NCBI GenBank assembly: GCA_030065985.1
Contig: JASJCM010000013.1
Coordinates: 1 to 61,269, forward strand
DNA: 61,269 nt
Direction of reading: 5' to 3'
From: Woeseiaceae bacterium
GTDB taxonomy: Bacteria; Pseudomonadota; Gammaproteobacteria; Steroidobacterales; Woeseiaceae
Positions 37,802 through 47,901 of the stretch are shown here, piece by piece. The notes beneath the pieces are model-generated. The model was not told the DNA's origin, did no database searches, and was given only the letters and a program-made list of their open reading frames with translations. A program made the translations under genes and the position numbers. Position 1 is the first letter of the stretch; every line of letters begins with the position of its first letter.

Positions 37802-39192
37802 GCGACGCTCGTCTTCCAGTCCCCGGTAATGGCGAGTGTCATCCCGGGGTACTGGATGTTAAAGAACATCGTTTTGCCGTCTGGCGAGAAGCATACGCCC
37901 GCCAACTCTGAATCCGAGTAGGCGTTATCCGCGATCAAATACTGGGAGCCATCGGGGCGAATCCCGACGATGCTGCTGTTCGAGTTGTCGAGGGTGTCCT
38001 CGCAGACGATGAGGTCGCCCCAAGGCGCCATCGTCAGATTGTCGGCGTTCGTCAGCAGCGATTCCTCATCGGCTTCCGCAATAAGTTCGAGCTTGCCTGG
38101 CTCGGCCGAAACGCCGTCGCCCGACTCGTCGGGGCCAGGCGTGAAGGTAAACACCTGCCCGCGGCGTGCCGGTCCGCCAATCGTGCAGGTGAACGCGGCC
38201 CGGTCGCCGGCCCAGCACAGACCTTCGCCGCGCGCGAACATCGCGGCACCGTGTTCAGCGCCATGCTCGCGCAGGTCATCATTCTCGCGGTCGATATCTT
38301 TGAGATCGATCCAGTGCACGTCGAGAGGCGACCGGAGCGGAATCTCGTGGTCCGCCGTCCAGTTGTGCGTCGGCAGCGCCGAGTCGCCGACCGCGGCAAG
38401 CGCCTGCAGCCTGCCGCCCTTGTGCAAATCGCCCGGTACGTCGGGGATGAAGCGGTAGAACAGGCTGTGGTGCTGATCCTCGGTCATGTAGACGATACCC
38501 GTGCGCGGATCGACGGCGCAGGCCTCGTGCTCGAAGCGCCCCATGGATTTGATAGGGCGTGGTTCGACGAGTCCGGTCGCAGCTGCCGGCACCTCGAACA
38601 CATAGCCATGATTGCGCTCGCGCACGAATTTGCCGCGGAACGTCAATTCTTCGCCGGCCGTCGCAAAGCGCTCCTCGCACGACAGCCACGTGCCCCAGGG
38701 TGTCGGGCCACCCGCGCAGTTGATCTCCGTGCCGGCGAGGCTCAGGAACTGGCGCTCGGTCTCCCTGGTTGCCGGGTTCCAGATCGTTGTGGTCGTGCCG
38801 CCGAGTCCAGGAGTTTTGCCGCCACCGAGGTCGTAGACTCGCGCCTGCATGTTCTCGGGAATCGCGGGGTAGTCCTTGCCGAATGCGCTGAACGGCAAGT
38901 ACTTACCATCGAGTTCGTGGTTGCAGATGATAATTATGCGGCCGTCGCGCCCCGGAAATGCGGCCATACCATCGTGGGCGCCGGGCACCACCAGGCCATC
39001 GCTCATCTTTGTGCCATGGCGAGATACGACCCGATACTCGAGGCCGCCAACCAGATCGAGGATGCCGTCCGGATCGCGCCGCAGTTTTCTCGCGGCCGTC
39101 GTTCCCGGGCCCGCTAGCGCCGCGCCTGACAATAACGAAGGCGTTGCAGCGGCAGCGATGATGCTCTGAATGAAGCGACGGCGATCCAGCAT
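37798..39192 (-). CDS. PhoX-family (DUF839) phosphatase-like protein, Tat-exported
   Basis: 464 residues. The N-terminus [23 protein letters not shown] is a Tat signal with twin arginines. The core has IIICNHE (87-93), [20 protein letters not shown] and [14 protein letters not shown], the metal-ligand regions known from PhoX, a Ca/Fe-dependent periplasmic alkaline phosphatase. It is shorter than the best-studied PhoX enzymes, so the exact substrate is open. It lies on the strand opposite to the glycolytic genes, inserted between pgk and pyk. No Pho box was recognised upstream. Confidence 0.82.
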   Translation of the reverse strand: MLDRRRFIQSIIAAAATPSLLSGAALAGPGTTAARKLRRDPDGILDLVGGLEYRVVSRHGTKMSDGLVVPGAHDGMAAFPGRDGRIIIICNHELDGKYLPFSAFGKDYPAIPENMQARVYDLGGGKTPGLGGTTTTIWNPATRETERQFLSLAGTEINCAGGPTPWGTWLSCEERFATAGEELTFRGKFVRERNHGYVFEVPAAATGLVEPRPIKSMGRFEHEACAVDPRTGIVYMTEDQHHSLFYRFIPDVPGDLHKGGRLQALAAVGDSALPTHNWTADHEIPLRSPLDVHWIDLKDIDRENDDLREHGAEHGAAMFARGEGLCWAGDRAAFTCTIGGPARRGQVFTFTPGPDESGDGVSAEPGKLELIAEADEESLLTNADNLTMAPWGDLIVCEDTLDNSNSSIVGIRPDGSQYLIADNAYSDSELAGVCFSPDGKTMFFNIQYPGMTLAITGDWKTSVA

Positions 39193-39311
39193 GAGTAGTG
39201 TCCTCGGGGCATAGATACCAATAAGAATAACGCCCGAATGTTACGGCTGAAATACTGGCAAGCCGCAATTCTTGTCTATATAGGGAATTCAGCTGTGCAA
39301 TAATCGCGCGC

Positions 39312-40754
39312 ATGCGAAGACGTACAAAGATTGTCGCGACGCTGGGGCCAGCGTCAGAGCGACCCAAGATATTGCGCAAGATGATTAACTCGGGCCTGGA
39401 TGTCGCGCGCCTGAATTTCTCGCATGGCAGCGCGGACGACCATCGGCAGCGCGCGCGTCGCCTGCGCAAGGCCGCCGAAGCGTGCGGTCGGGACGTTGGC
39501 CTGCTGGGTGACCTGCAGGGACCGAAGATTCGGGTCATGCGTTTCAAAAAGGGCAGTGTCCACCTGCGGTCCGGGCAGGAGTTCTTTCTCGACAGCACAC
39601 TGGGCCTCGAAGACGGCACGCGTAAGGGCGTTGGCGTAGCGCTGGAGACGCTGCACGAGGATGTAAAGACGGGCGATACGCTGCTGCTCAATGACGGGCT
39701 CATTTCACTGCAGGTTGATCGCGTCGAGGGAACACGGATCTTCACGACCGTCATTGACGACGGCATTCTGTCGGACCACAAGGGCATCAACCTGAAAGGC
39801 GGCGGCCTGTCGGCGCCTGCGCTGACGGACGTGGACCGGGAGAACATCAAGCTCGCGGCGGAGCTCGACGTCGATTTCCTTGCCGTGTCATTCGTGCGCA
39901 GCGGGGAAGACATCGAAGAGGCCAGGCGCCTTTTCGAAGAAGCCGGCGGCCGCGGCCTGATCTGTGCCAAGATTGAGCGCACCGAGGCCGTCGAGAATAT
40001 CGATTCAATCATCGCTGCATCGGACGTCATCATGGTGGCGCGCGGCGATCTCGGTGTCGAAGTTGGCTACGCCGGCCTCACCGGTATCCAGAAAACTCTG
40101 ATCCGCAAGACGCGCAAGGCGCACAAGATCGTGATCACCGCCACGCAGATGATGGAATCCATGATCGAAAACCCGATCCCGACACGCGCCGAGGTGTCCG
40201 ACGTCGCGAACGCCGTTATCGACGGCACAGACGCGGTGATGCTGTCGGGCGAGACGGCGGTCGGGAACCACCCGAACAAGGCCATCAAGGCGATGGCCGA
40301 CGTCTGCGTCGGGGCCGAGAAGTACAACGTTCCGTATACACCTGCGGCCAGCCGCGGCGCCGATGAGTTCGGCCGTGTCGACCAGGCGATCGCCATGGCC
40401 ACGATGTACACGGCAAACCATCTCAGCGTCAAAGCCATTGTGGCGCTGACGGAATCCGGCTCGACAGCCCGCTGGATGTCGCGAGTGCGGTCGGACATTC
40501 TCATCTACGCGCTGACACCGCACCACAAGACGAGCCGGAGAGTCGCGCTTTATCGCGGCGTCTACCCGGTCCATTTCGAGCTCGATGAGCGCCACGCTAC
40601 CAACGTACAGCTGCTCTATGAGGACATTTTCGAGCAGCTACTCGCTGCGAAACGCATCGAGCCCAGCGACCTCGTTATCTTCACGAAGGGCGATCTCGAT
40701 GGTGTTTCGGGCGCGACGAACGCGATGAAGATACTCAGGGCCCCCTCGCAATAA
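39312..40754 (+). CDS. pyk: Pyruvate kinase
   Basis: 480 residues. Last step of glycolysis, phosphoenolpyruvate plus ADP to pyruvate plus ATP. RRTKIVATLGPAS at the N-terminus, RLNFSHG, LGDLQGPKIRV, the lysine in CAKIERTEAVENID, VARGDLGVEV, and ATQMMESMIENPIPTRAE. The C-terminal allosteric domain is complete. The stop overlaps the next start by one base. In many relatives a class II aldolase gene follows; here it is absent. Confidence 0.97.
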   Translation: MRRRTKIVATLGPASERPKILRKMINSGLDVARLNFSHGSADDHRQRARRLRKAAEACGRDVGLLGDLQGPKIRVMRFKKGSVHLRSGQEFFLDSTLGLEDGTRKGVGVALETLHEDVKTGDTLLLNDGLISLQVDRVEGTRIFTTVIDDGILSDHKGINLKGGGLSAPALTDVDRENIKLAAELDVDFLAVSFVRSGEDIEEARRLFEEAGGRGLICAKIERTEAVENIDSIIAASDVIMVARGDLGVEVGYAGLTGIQKTLIRKTRKAHKIVITATQMMESMIENPIPTRAEVSDVANAVIDGTDAVMLSGETAVGNHPNKAIKAMADVCVGAEKYNVPYTPAASRGADEFGRVDQAIAMATMYTANHLSVKAIVALTESGSTARWMSRVRSDILIYALTPHHKTSRRVALYRGVYPVHFELDERHATNVQLLYEDIFEQLLAAKRIEPSDLVIFTKGDLDGVSGATNAMKILRAPSQ

Positions 40755-43102
40755 TGAAAAAGATCGTTTTGCGCCTGCTCGGCGCACTCGTCGCGCTGGT
40801 CGCGGTTGCAATCCTCGCCGGTTGGTACCTGCTGCGCGCCAGCTTGCCGCAGCTCGACGGCGACATCGCTGTTGCCGGAATTGAGTTGCCCGTGAGCATT
40901 GCGCGAGATGCCGACGGCATCCCGGTGATAACTGCAGCCAGTCGCAAGGACCTCGCGTTTGCGACCGGTTTCGCGCATGGCCAGGATCGTTTCTTCCAGA
41001 TGGACCTGATTCGGCGCCAGGCGGCAGGCGAATTGTCCGAGCTCGTCGGTCCGGCAGCACTCGACGTCGACAAGCGCTATCGCTTCCACCGTTTCCGCGC
41101 ACGTGCGCAGGCCGTTTACGACGCGGCAGCGCCGGCGGAGCGTGAGCTCATGGTTGCCTACGCGGACGGCGTCAATGCCGGACTCGCGTCCCTCGATGCC
41201 AAGCCTTTTGAATACTACGTGCTGCGTGCCGAGCCGAACGCGTGGCTGCCGACGGATTCGCTGCTTGCGGTTTACGCGATGTACGTCCAGCTCAACGATT
41301 CTCGCGCGACGAAAGAGATTCGCCGCGGCCTCGCACACCGCGTTCTGCCGGCCGAGGTTTACAGCTGGATGTACCCGCAAGGCACGCCCTGGGACGCTCC
41401 GATCATGGGCGACCCACGCGAACGGGCGCCGATACCCTCGTCTGACATACTGTCTCTGCGTGGCGTCGACGACGATGCGCCACCCGCGAACGAGCAGGGC
41501 CGTTATCCGCTCCGCGGCAGTAACAACTGGGCCGTGTCCGGCGCGCTGACCGACAGCGGCCGGGCGCTCGTCTCGAACGATATGCATCTCGGCCATGCGG
41601 CGCCGAACATCTGGTACCAGGCGCGGCTTGAAATACCTGGCCAGCTTGACCTCGCCGGTGTAACCCTGCCCGGTGCGCCATTCATCATCAGTGGCAGCAA
41701 CTCCCGGGTCGCATGGGGCTATACCAACAGTTACGGCGACTGGACCGATGCGGTGCTGCTGAAACCCGGCGCGACGGAAGGCACCTACCGCACGCCGGAA
41801 GGCGACCGGGAATTCGACGTCATCGTCGAAACGATCAGCGTGAAGGGCGGCGATCCCGTCGAGTACACAATTCGCGAAACCATCTGGGGCCCGGTGCGCG
41901 ACGACGTCGAATACCCGGATGGCGAGATCGCCGTGAGCTGGATTGCCCACAAGCCGGACGGAGTGAACCTTGGTCTTCTCCACGTGGAGAAAGCCGCGTC
42001 GGTTTCTGAGGCGCTCGACATCGCAAATACGATCTCTATGCCGCCGCAGAATTTCGTAACGGGCGATGCGGGTGGCAACATCGGCTGGACGATTGCAGGA
42101 AGGATCCCGCGCAAAGCGGATTTCGACCCGATGCTGCCGGCCGACTGGAGCGAAACGCACGGTTGGCAGGGCTGGCTCGACCCAAGTGAATACCCGAGGG
42201 TCATGAACCCGGAGAGCGGCCGCATCTGGACAGCGAACGCGCGGGTGACGGATGCCGAAGCGCTGCGAATCGTCGGCGACGGCGGCTATGACCTCGGAGC
42301 GAGGGCGCGCCAGATTCGCGACGGTTTGTTTGCCAAAGATACGTTTACACCCGAAGACATGCTGGCTATCCAGTACGACGACCGCGCGCTTTTCCTGGCG
42401 CCGTGGCGTGACCTCCTTCTTGAGGTTCTCGACGAGGCCGCTGACCCAGCGCTCGAGGAGTACCGCAGCCTGGTCGCTGACTGGGTTCCCCGCGCTGCTC
42501 CGGAATCCGTCGGCTACCGCCTTGTCAGGACATTCCGCCTCGAGGTCGAGCGTCGTGTGTTCCATGCGCTGATGGCGCCGGCCTGGGAGGCCTATGGCGA
42601 CGACGTCCGGTTGCGGTTGTCCAACCAGTTCGAAGGGCCGCTGTGGTCGGTCGTTACCGAGCGGCCGATGCACTTGCTGCCAAACGGTTACGACAGCTGG
42701 CAGGAATTCCTGATGGCCGCCGTGCGTCAGAACGTCGAGTACTTCGGTGAGTTCGATGGCGCACTTGGTGACCGCACCTGGGGCGAGCGCAACACGGCGT
42801 CCATTCGTCACCCGCTGAGTCGCAGCATTCCGCTACTTGGAGGATATCTCGACATGCCGGCGGAGCCGCTGAACGGCGATCTGGATATGCCCAAGGCCCA
42901 GGGGCCATCATTTGGCGCCTCGCAACGCTATGCCGTATACCCTGGTGACGAGGCGGCGAGCATCATGCATATGCCGACGGGGCAGAGCGGGCATCCCTTG
43001 TCGGAATTCTATGCGCGCGGGCATGACGACTGGGTGCACGGGCAAGCCAGCCCATTCCTGCCGGGCGAGGCCGCGTTCACACTGACGCTGACCCCCGAGT
43101 AA
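40754..43102 (+). CDS. Penicillin acylase family (Ntn-hydrolase) protein
   Basis: 782 residues. N-terminal membrane anchor or signal (about 5-29), an alpha chain region, then Ser256 in RGSNNWAVSG, the nucleophile exposed by autocleavage before it, so two chains of about 230 and 525 residues are expected in the periplasm. GSNSRVAWGYTNSYGDWTD and WTANARV are further family motifs. Members hydrolyse amides such as beta-lactam side chains or acyl-homoserine lactones; the substrate cannot be told from sequence. Shares one base with the pyk stop. Confidence 0.9.
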   Translation: MKKIVLRLLGALVALVAVAILAGWYLLRASLPQLDGDIAVAGIELPVSIARDADGIPVITAASRKDLAFATGFAHGQDRFFQMDLIRRQAAGELSELVGPAALDVDKRYRFHRFRARAQAVYDAAAPAERELMVAYADGVNAGLASLDAKPFEYYVLRAEPNAWLPTDSLLAVYAMYVQLNDSRATKEIRRGLAHRVLPAEVYSWMYPQGTPWDAPIMGDPRERAPIPSSDILSLRGVDDDAPPANEQGRYPLRGSNNWAVSGALTDSGRALVSNDMHLGHAAPNIWYQARLEIPGQLDLAGVTLPGAPFIISGSNSRVAWGYTNSYGDWTDAVLLKPGATEGTYRTPEGDREFDVIVETISVKGGDPVEYTIRETIWGPVRDDVEYPDGEIAVSWIAHKPDGVNLGLLHVEKAASVSEALDIANTISMPPQNFVTGDAGGNIGWTIAGRIPRKADFDPMLPADWSETHGWQGWLDPSEYPRVMNPESGRIWTANARVTDAEALRIVGDGGYDLGARARQIRDGLFAKDTFTPEDMLAIQYDDRALFLAPWRDLLLEVLDEAADPALEEYRSLVADWVPRAAPESVGYRLVRTFRLEVERRVFHALMAPAWEAYGDDVRLRLSNQFEGPLWSVVTERPMHLLPNGYDSWQEFLMAAVRQNVEYFGEFDGALGDRTWGERNTASIRHPLSRSIPLLGGYLDMPAEPLNGDLDMPKAQGPSFGASQRYAVYPGDEAASIMHMPTGQSGHPLSEFYARGHDDWVHGQASPFLPGEAAFTLTLTPE

Positions 43103-43140
43103 CGGTAAGATAGGCAGCCCCTTCCTCGACGGAAACCTGC

Positions 43141-43998
43141 ATGGCTGACAACAAGTTTACGGGCACGAGTTCCTACATTGCGACCGACGACCTGACCATG
43201 GCCGTCAACGCGGCGGTTACGCTCGAGCGACCCATCCTGGTCAAGGGTGAGCCCGGTACCGGCAAGACGCAGTTGGCCATCGAGGTGGCCAGCTCGCTCG
43301 GCAAGCCGCTGCATGAGTGGCACATCAAGTCGACGACCAAGGCGCAGCAGGGCCTGTACGAGTACGACGCCGTAGCGCGTCTGCGCGATTCTCAGCTAGG
43401 CGACGATCGTGTGCACGATATCGCGAACTACATTGTGCGCGGCAAGATCTGGGAAGCATTCGAGTCCGACGAGCAGCCGGTACTGCTTATCGACGAGATC
43501 GACAAGGCCGACATTGAGTTTCCCAACGACTTGTTGCGAGAACTCGACCGCATGGAGTTCTACGTCTACGAAACGCAGCAGCTGGTCACGGCCAAACACC
43601 GGCCGATCATCGTTATTACGAGCAACAACGAAAAAGAACTGCCTGACGCGTTCCTGCGGCGCTGCTTCTTTCACTACATCAAATTTCCGGATAAGGACAC
43701 GATGTCCGACATCGTTAACGTCCACTTCCCGAATCTCAAGAAAGAGCTGCTCGCCGAAGCACTCAATGCCTTTTACAAGGTACGCGACGTGCGTGGCCTG
43801 AAGAAGAAGCCATCAACGTCGGAGTTGCTCGACTGGATCAAGCTGTTGCTTGCCGAGGACATCCCGGCAGAAGCTCTGCGGAGTGACGACAAACGCAGTG
43901 CGATTCCGCCGCTGTATGGCGCCTTACTCAAAAACGAGCAGGACGTGCACCTGTTCGAACAGCTCGTGTTCCTGGACCGCCGCACCAACCCGCAATAG
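43141..43998 (+). CDS. MoxR-type AAA+ ATPase
   Basis: 285 residues. Walker A GEPGTGKTQ at 36-44, Walker B PVLLIDEIDKAD at 113-124, sensor 1 region IIVITSNNEKELPDAFLRRC with the arginine finger. This form (short, with partner VWA gene directly downstream) is the MoxR/CoxD-like group, chaperones that insert cofactors or assemble protein complexes. The VWA gene starts 4 bp later; they surely work together. Client unknown. Confidence 0.92.
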   Translation: MADNKFTGTSSYIATDDLTMAVNAAVTLERPILVKGEPGTGKTQLAIEVASSLGKPLHEWHIKSTTKAQQGLYEYDAVARLRDSQLGDDRVHDIANYIVRGKIWEAFESDEQPVLLIDEIDKADIEFPNDLLRELDRMEFYVYETQQLVTAKHRPIIVITSNNEKELPDAFLRRCFFHYIKFPDKDTMSDIVNVHFPNLKKELLAEALNAFYKVRDVRGLKKKPSTSELLDWIKLLLAEDIPAEALRSDDKRSAIPPLYGALLKNEQDVHLFEQLVFLDRRTNPQ

Positions 43999-44002
43999 CC
44001 CA

Positions 44003-45178
44003 ATGTTGCTGCCGTTTTTCTACATGCTTCGTGAAGGCGGTATGAAGACGTCGATTACGGAGTGGCTGGCCTTGCTCGAAGCAATGAAGCGGGGACTGGC
44101 CGGACAAAGCGTCGACGACTTCTACTATCTGGCACGCACAACGCTCGTCAAAGATGAGTCCGAGCTCGACCGGTTCGACCGCATTTTCGGGGTGTACTTC
44201 AAGGGCATCGAGGATTCACTGAGTGACCTTTTTCAGGACATTCCGGACGAATGGCTGCGAGCACAGGCAGAGCTTTTGCTGACCGAGGAAGAACGTGCGC
44301 AGATCGAGGCGATGGGTGGCTTCGAGGAACTCATGCGAGCCTTGCAGGAGCGACTCGAGGAGCAGGATGACCGCCACGAAGGCGGCAACAAGTGGATCGG
44401 CACGGCCGGTACCTCGCCGTTCGGCGCGCACGGATTCAATCCCGAAGGTGTGCGCATCGGGCAACAGGGCTCACGTAATCGCAGTGCGGTCAAAGTCTGG
44501 GACAAGCGCGAGTATCGCAATCTCGATGACTCGCTCGAGCTGGGTACGCGCAACATCAAGGTCGCCCTGCGACGGCTGCGCAAGTTCGCGCGCGAGGGTG
44601 CGGCCGATCAGCTCGATCTCGACGATACGATCGACAAGACGGCGCGCAACGCAGGTTTGCTCGACATACGCATGGTTCCGGAGCGGCACAATGCGATAAA
44701 GGTGCTGTTGTGCCTCGACGTCGGTGGGTCGATGGACGATCACGTTCGAGTCTGCGAGGAACTGTTTTCGGCAGCCCGCAGCGAATTCAAGCACCTGGAG
44801 TATTTCTACTTCCACAACTTCATCTACGAATCGATGTGGAAAGACAACCGCCGTCGTCATTCGGAAAAGACGCCGACGTTGGATATCGCGCACAAGTATG
44901 GTGCCGACTACAAGCTGATTTTCGTTGGCGATGCGACGATGAGTCCGTACGAGATCGTGTATGCGGGCGGCAGCGTCGAGCACTGGAACGAGGAACCCGG
45001 TGCGGTCTGGATCAAGCGATTGCTCAATACGTATCCGAAGGCCGTGTGGTTGAATCCCGAACCTCGTGAGCGCTGGGACTACACGCCGTCAACGAAACTG
45101 ATACGTGAACTTATGGGCGACCGGATGTACCCGTTGACCATCGCGGGACTCGACGACGCGATTCGCGATCTGCACTAG
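44003..45178 (+). CDS. VWA domain protein, CoxE-like, partner of the MoxR ATPase
   Basis: 391 residues from the ATG at 44003; the frame extends upstream into the MoxR gene but those residues look non-coding. The C-terminal half has a von Willebrand A fold with a MIDAS motif DVGGSMD (D-x-G-x-S) and a later Thr/Asp region (FVGDATMSPYEI). The N-terminal half is helical and charged. Family members recruit a MoxR ATPase to its target. Starts 4 bp after moxR. No coxidase or methanol dehydrogenase genes are near. Confidence 0.9.
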   Translation: MLLPFFYMLREGGMKTSITEWLALLEAMKRGLAGQSVDDFYYLARTTLVKDESELDRFDRIFGVYFKGIEDSLSDLFQDIPDEWLRAQAELLLTEEERAQIEAMGGFEELMRALQERLEEQDDRHEGGNKWIGTAGTSPFGAHGFNPEGVRIGQQGSRNRSAVKVWDKREYRNLDDSLELGTRNIKVALRRLRKFAREGAADQLDLDDTIDKTARNAGLLDIRMVPERHNAIKVLLCLDVGGSMDDHVRVCEELFSAARSEFKHLEYFYFHNFIYESMWKDNRRRHSEKTPTLDIAHKYGADYKLIFVGDATMSPYEIVYAGGSVEHWNEEPGAVWIKRLLNTYPKAVWLNPEPRERWDYTPSTKLIRELMGDRMYPLTIAGLDDAIRDLH

Positions 45179-45187
45179 TGTCGTTTG

Positions 45188-45736
45188 TCAGGTCCCTGCG
45201 CCGAGTTCCCTGAGATCGGCAAGCACCTGATCAGAATGCCCTTCGGGGTCGACCTTCTCGTAGTGCATGGCAATCATGCCGTCGGGACCAATGATGAAGG
45301 TCTGACGCTTGGCAACGGTCATGCCGAACATTCTTGTCTTGACGCCGTACGCCGTGGAGGTCGAGCCACCGGTGTCCGCCAGCAGCGGGAATGGCAGGCC
45401 GTGTTCCTCGGCAAACGACTTGTGCGATTCGACGTCATCGAGGCTGACACCCAGGATCTGGGCGTTCAGATCGTGGAACGCGAAAATATTGTCCCGGAAC
45501 TCGCAGGCCTCGGTTGTGCAACCCGGCGTACCGTTCTTCGGATAGAAATACAGGACGACCCACTGGTCCCGATAATCCTCGAGGGAGTGCAACTGGCCAT
45601 GTTGGTCGGACAGCTCAAACTCGGGCGCCTCGCTGCCCACTCCCGGACGGTCGTTGGCAATGCCGATCGACGTAAAGCCGACCACGACCGCGACAGCGAT
45701 CGCAGGGATCAGGGCGAGAGTGACTTTACGTTTCAT
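45188..45736 (-). CDS. Exported peroxiredoxin of the BCP/PrxQ type
   Basis: 182 residues. An N-terminal signal peptide or anchor (TLALIPAIAVAVVVGFTSIGIA, about 5-27) distinguishes it from the cytoplasmic Bcp. Peroxidatic Cys73 and resolving Cys78 lie in GTPGCTTEACEF, the five-residue spacing of BCP. It reduces hydroperoxides, presumably in the periplasm with thioredoxin-like donors. Converges on the VWA gene with a 9-bp gap and diverges from the patatin gene through a short gap with ATTATAAT. Confidence 0.9.
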   Translation of the reverse strand: MKRKVTLALIPAIAVAVVVGFTSIGIANDRPGVGSEAPEFELSDQHGQLHSLEDYRDQWVVLYFYPKNGTPGCTTEACEFRDNIFAFHDLNAQILGVSLDDVESHKSFAEEHGLPFPLLADTGGSTSTAYGVKTRMFGMTVAKRQTFIIGPDGMIAMHYEKVDPEGHSDQVLADLRELGAGT

Positions 45737-45812
45737 ACTGTGGGTCCGACTTACGGAAGCGCATTATAATACGATCTCGAATGCGGCAATGTAACTCATC
45801 GTATCGACCTGC

Positions 45813-47024
45813 ATGACCGGCATATCAAACCCTGTTAAGACTGCGCTTGTCCTGCCTGGCGGCGGCGCTCGCGGCGCCTTCCAGGTCGGCGTCCTCAAGG
45901 CGCTGGCCGAGTTGTTGCCGCGTGGCTGCCCGAATCCGTTTCCCGTGATCAGCGGCACCTCGGCCGGCGCCGTGAACTCCGTCGTGCTGGCGACCCGTGC
46001 TCAGAATCTGCGAATCGCCATAGCCGAACTGGAGCGAGTCTGGGGGCACTTCCGCTGTCACCACGTCTACAAGACGGATCACTGGACCATGCTCAAGAGC
46101 AGCCTGCACTGGATGACCGCGCTTGTGCTCGGTGGCCTGGTCGTCGGTATGCCGAAATCGCTGCTCGACAATTCGCCGTTGCGCAAACTGCTTGGCGATA
46201 ACGTGCACTTCCCGCGCATTCGCGACGCGATCGAGGCCGGCCATCTCGAGGCAGTTGCGGTGACTGCAGCCGGATACGCGACCGCGCGCTCAACCAGCTT
46301 CTTTGAAGCGCATCCCGAGCAGCAGCCGTGGCTGCGAACGCGGCGACTCGGTAAACACACCGAGCTCAATCTCGATCACCTCATGGCGAGTATCGCCGTC
46401 CCGATGGTCTTTCCACCCGTGCGCATCGGCAACGAGTACTTCGGCGACGGCGCGATGCGCCAGGCGACGCCGCTCAGCCCCGCAGTCCATCTCGGTGCCG
46501 ACCGTATTCTCGTCATTGGCATCCGCGATGAAACTGGCGGCAAGGAACCCGATGCGCCGGGCGAGCCGCCGAGTTTCGCGAATATCGCGGGCTACATGCT
46601 GGATACCCTGTTCATGGATGGCCTGTACTCCGATCTCGAGCGCATCACGCGCATCAATGATTTGCTCGATGCGATGCCAAACGAAGAGGTGGTCGTCGGT
46701 GAGCGGCGTTTGCGGCCAATTGACACGATGTTGATCGTGCCGAGTGAAGACCTGCGACTCATCGCCGAGAAACACCGTCGTGAGTTGCCATTCGCAATAC
46801 GCACGCTGCTCCGCGGCGTGGGCGGCAAGAGCCCCGGCGAGAACAAGTTGCTGAGTTTCCTGTTATTCGAGAGCGCGTACACGCGTGAACTGATCCACCT
46901 GGGGTATCGCGATGCGATGGCCGTCAAGGATCAGCTGCTGGACTTCGTGACAGGCGCGAGTGTGCCAAGACTCTTCGCGCCGACCTGGATCAAGCGGGAC
47001 CTGAGCGCTTTCAGTCCCGACTGA
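45813..47024 (+). CDS. Patatin-like phospholipase
   Basis: 403 residues. Oxyanion loop GGGARG at 16-21, nucleophile Ser50 in GTSAG (48-52), and the Asp of the DGA motif (FGDGAMRQATPLSP, about residue 212) complete the Ser-Asp dyad. A C-terminal extension after about 330 is of unknown role. Predicted acyl hydrolase acting on phospholipids, cytoplasmic or membrane-associated since no signal is seen. It overlaps the convergent rapZ gene by 14 bp. Confidence 0.92.
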   Translation: MTGISNPVKTALVLPGGGARGAFQVGVLKALAELLPRGCPNPFPVISGTSAGAVNSVVLATRAQNLRIAIAELERVWGHFRCHHVYKTDHWTMLKSSLHWMTALVLGGLVVGMPKSLLDNSPLRKLLGDNVHFPRIRDAIEAGHLEAVAVTAAGYATARSTSFFEAHPEQQPWLRTRRLGKHTELNLDHLMASIAVPMVFPPVRIGNEYFGDGAMRQATPLSPAVHLGADRILVIGIRDETGGKEPDAPGEPPSFANIAGYMLDTLFMDGLYSDLERITRINDLLDAMPNEEVVVGERRLRPIDTMLIVPSEDLRLIAEKHRRELPFAIRTLLRGVGGKSPGENKLLSFLLFESAYTRELIHLGYRDAMAVKDQLLDFVTGASVPRLFAPTWIKRDLSAFSPD

Positions 47025-47901
47025 GCAGCTGCTCAGGCAGTGCATTGTGGCGCGTGTGTACCGCGCCGTGCTTCTCGGCCAGTTCGGCCGCTACTTTTTC
47101 TGTCATGTAGACCGAACGGTGTTGGCCACCGGTGCAACCGATCGCCACGGTCATATAGCCTCGACTCGCTTCCTTGTAATGGGGTATCCAGCGATCGAGA
47201 AACGCTGTGATGTCTTCGTACATTGCCGTGTAGCTGTCTTGCGCATCGAGAAATTCGCGCACCTCGCTGTCCATACCCGTGAGGCCGCGGAGCTCCAGGG
47301 TCCAGTAAGGGTTTGGCAGGCTGCGCAGATCGAAGACAAAATCGGCGTCTGCGGGAATACCGTATTTGAAGCCGAAAGATTCGATCAACACCGACAGCGA
47401 TTTCGTTTCGCGGCGATCAACGCGTGAACGCACGATGTCGGCCAGTTCGTAGATGCTCGTGCGGCTCGTGTCGACCGTCAGGTTGGCGGCCACCTGAATC
47501 TCGGCGAGGATCGCGCGCTCGGATTCGATCGCCGCAAGCAGCTCGGTGCCTTTCGCAGCCAACGGATGCCTGCGCCGCGATTCGCTATAGCGCTGCAGCA
47601 GGATCTCGTCACTGGCGTGCAGGAAGATGATGTCGGTCGTGACTCCCTGGTCTTCCAGCTTGCGGAGCAGGTCGGGCAGCTCGCGGAGATTATCCGCATG
47701 ATTGCGGGCGTCGACGCCGACCGCGAGATGGCGGGGCGACTTGCCGTTGTTGGCCCGCACTTCATCGACGGCCGCCGTCAGTAACGTCACCGGCAGGTTA
47801 TCGATGCAATAGAACCCAAGGTCCTCGAGCGCGTGGAGGGCGACCGACTTGCCAGAGCCGGACAGCCCGCTGACGATGATCAGGCGCAGTTCGCCTGGCA
47901 T
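47011..47901 (-). CDS. rapZ: RNase adapter protein RapZ
   Basis: 296 residues. Walker A GLSGSGKS at 12-19; the C-terminal domain has VAIGCTGGQHRSVYMTE, the conserved GlcN6P-sensing part. In enterobacteria RapZ guides RNase E to the small RNA GlmZ and so controls glucosamine-6-phosphate synthase. It overlaps ptsN upstream by 22 bp. In E. coli npr (ptsO) follows; here a convergent patatin gene takes its place. Confidence 0.95.
   Translation of the reverse strand: MPGELRLIIVSGLSGSGKSVALHALEDLGFYCIDNLPVTLLTAAVDEVRANNGKSPRHLAVGVDARNHADNLRELPDLLRKLEDQGVTTDIIFLHASDEILLQRYSESRRRHPLAAKGTELLAAIESERAILAEIQVAANLTVDTSRTSIYELADIVRSRVDRRETKSLSVLIESFGFKYGIPADADFVFDLRSLPNPYWTLELRGLTGMDSEVREFLDAQDSYTAMYEDITAFLDRWIPHYKEASRGYMTVAIGCTGGQHRSVYMTEKVAAELAEKHGAVHTRHNALPEQLLSRD

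Noticed and set aside
40616-42811. A 731-codon open frame on the minus strand, antisense to the penicillin acylase gene
   Set aside because: It mirrors the codon phase of the real gene, has no recognisable domain and an Arg/Val-rich composition typical of antisense frames in GC-rich DNA.
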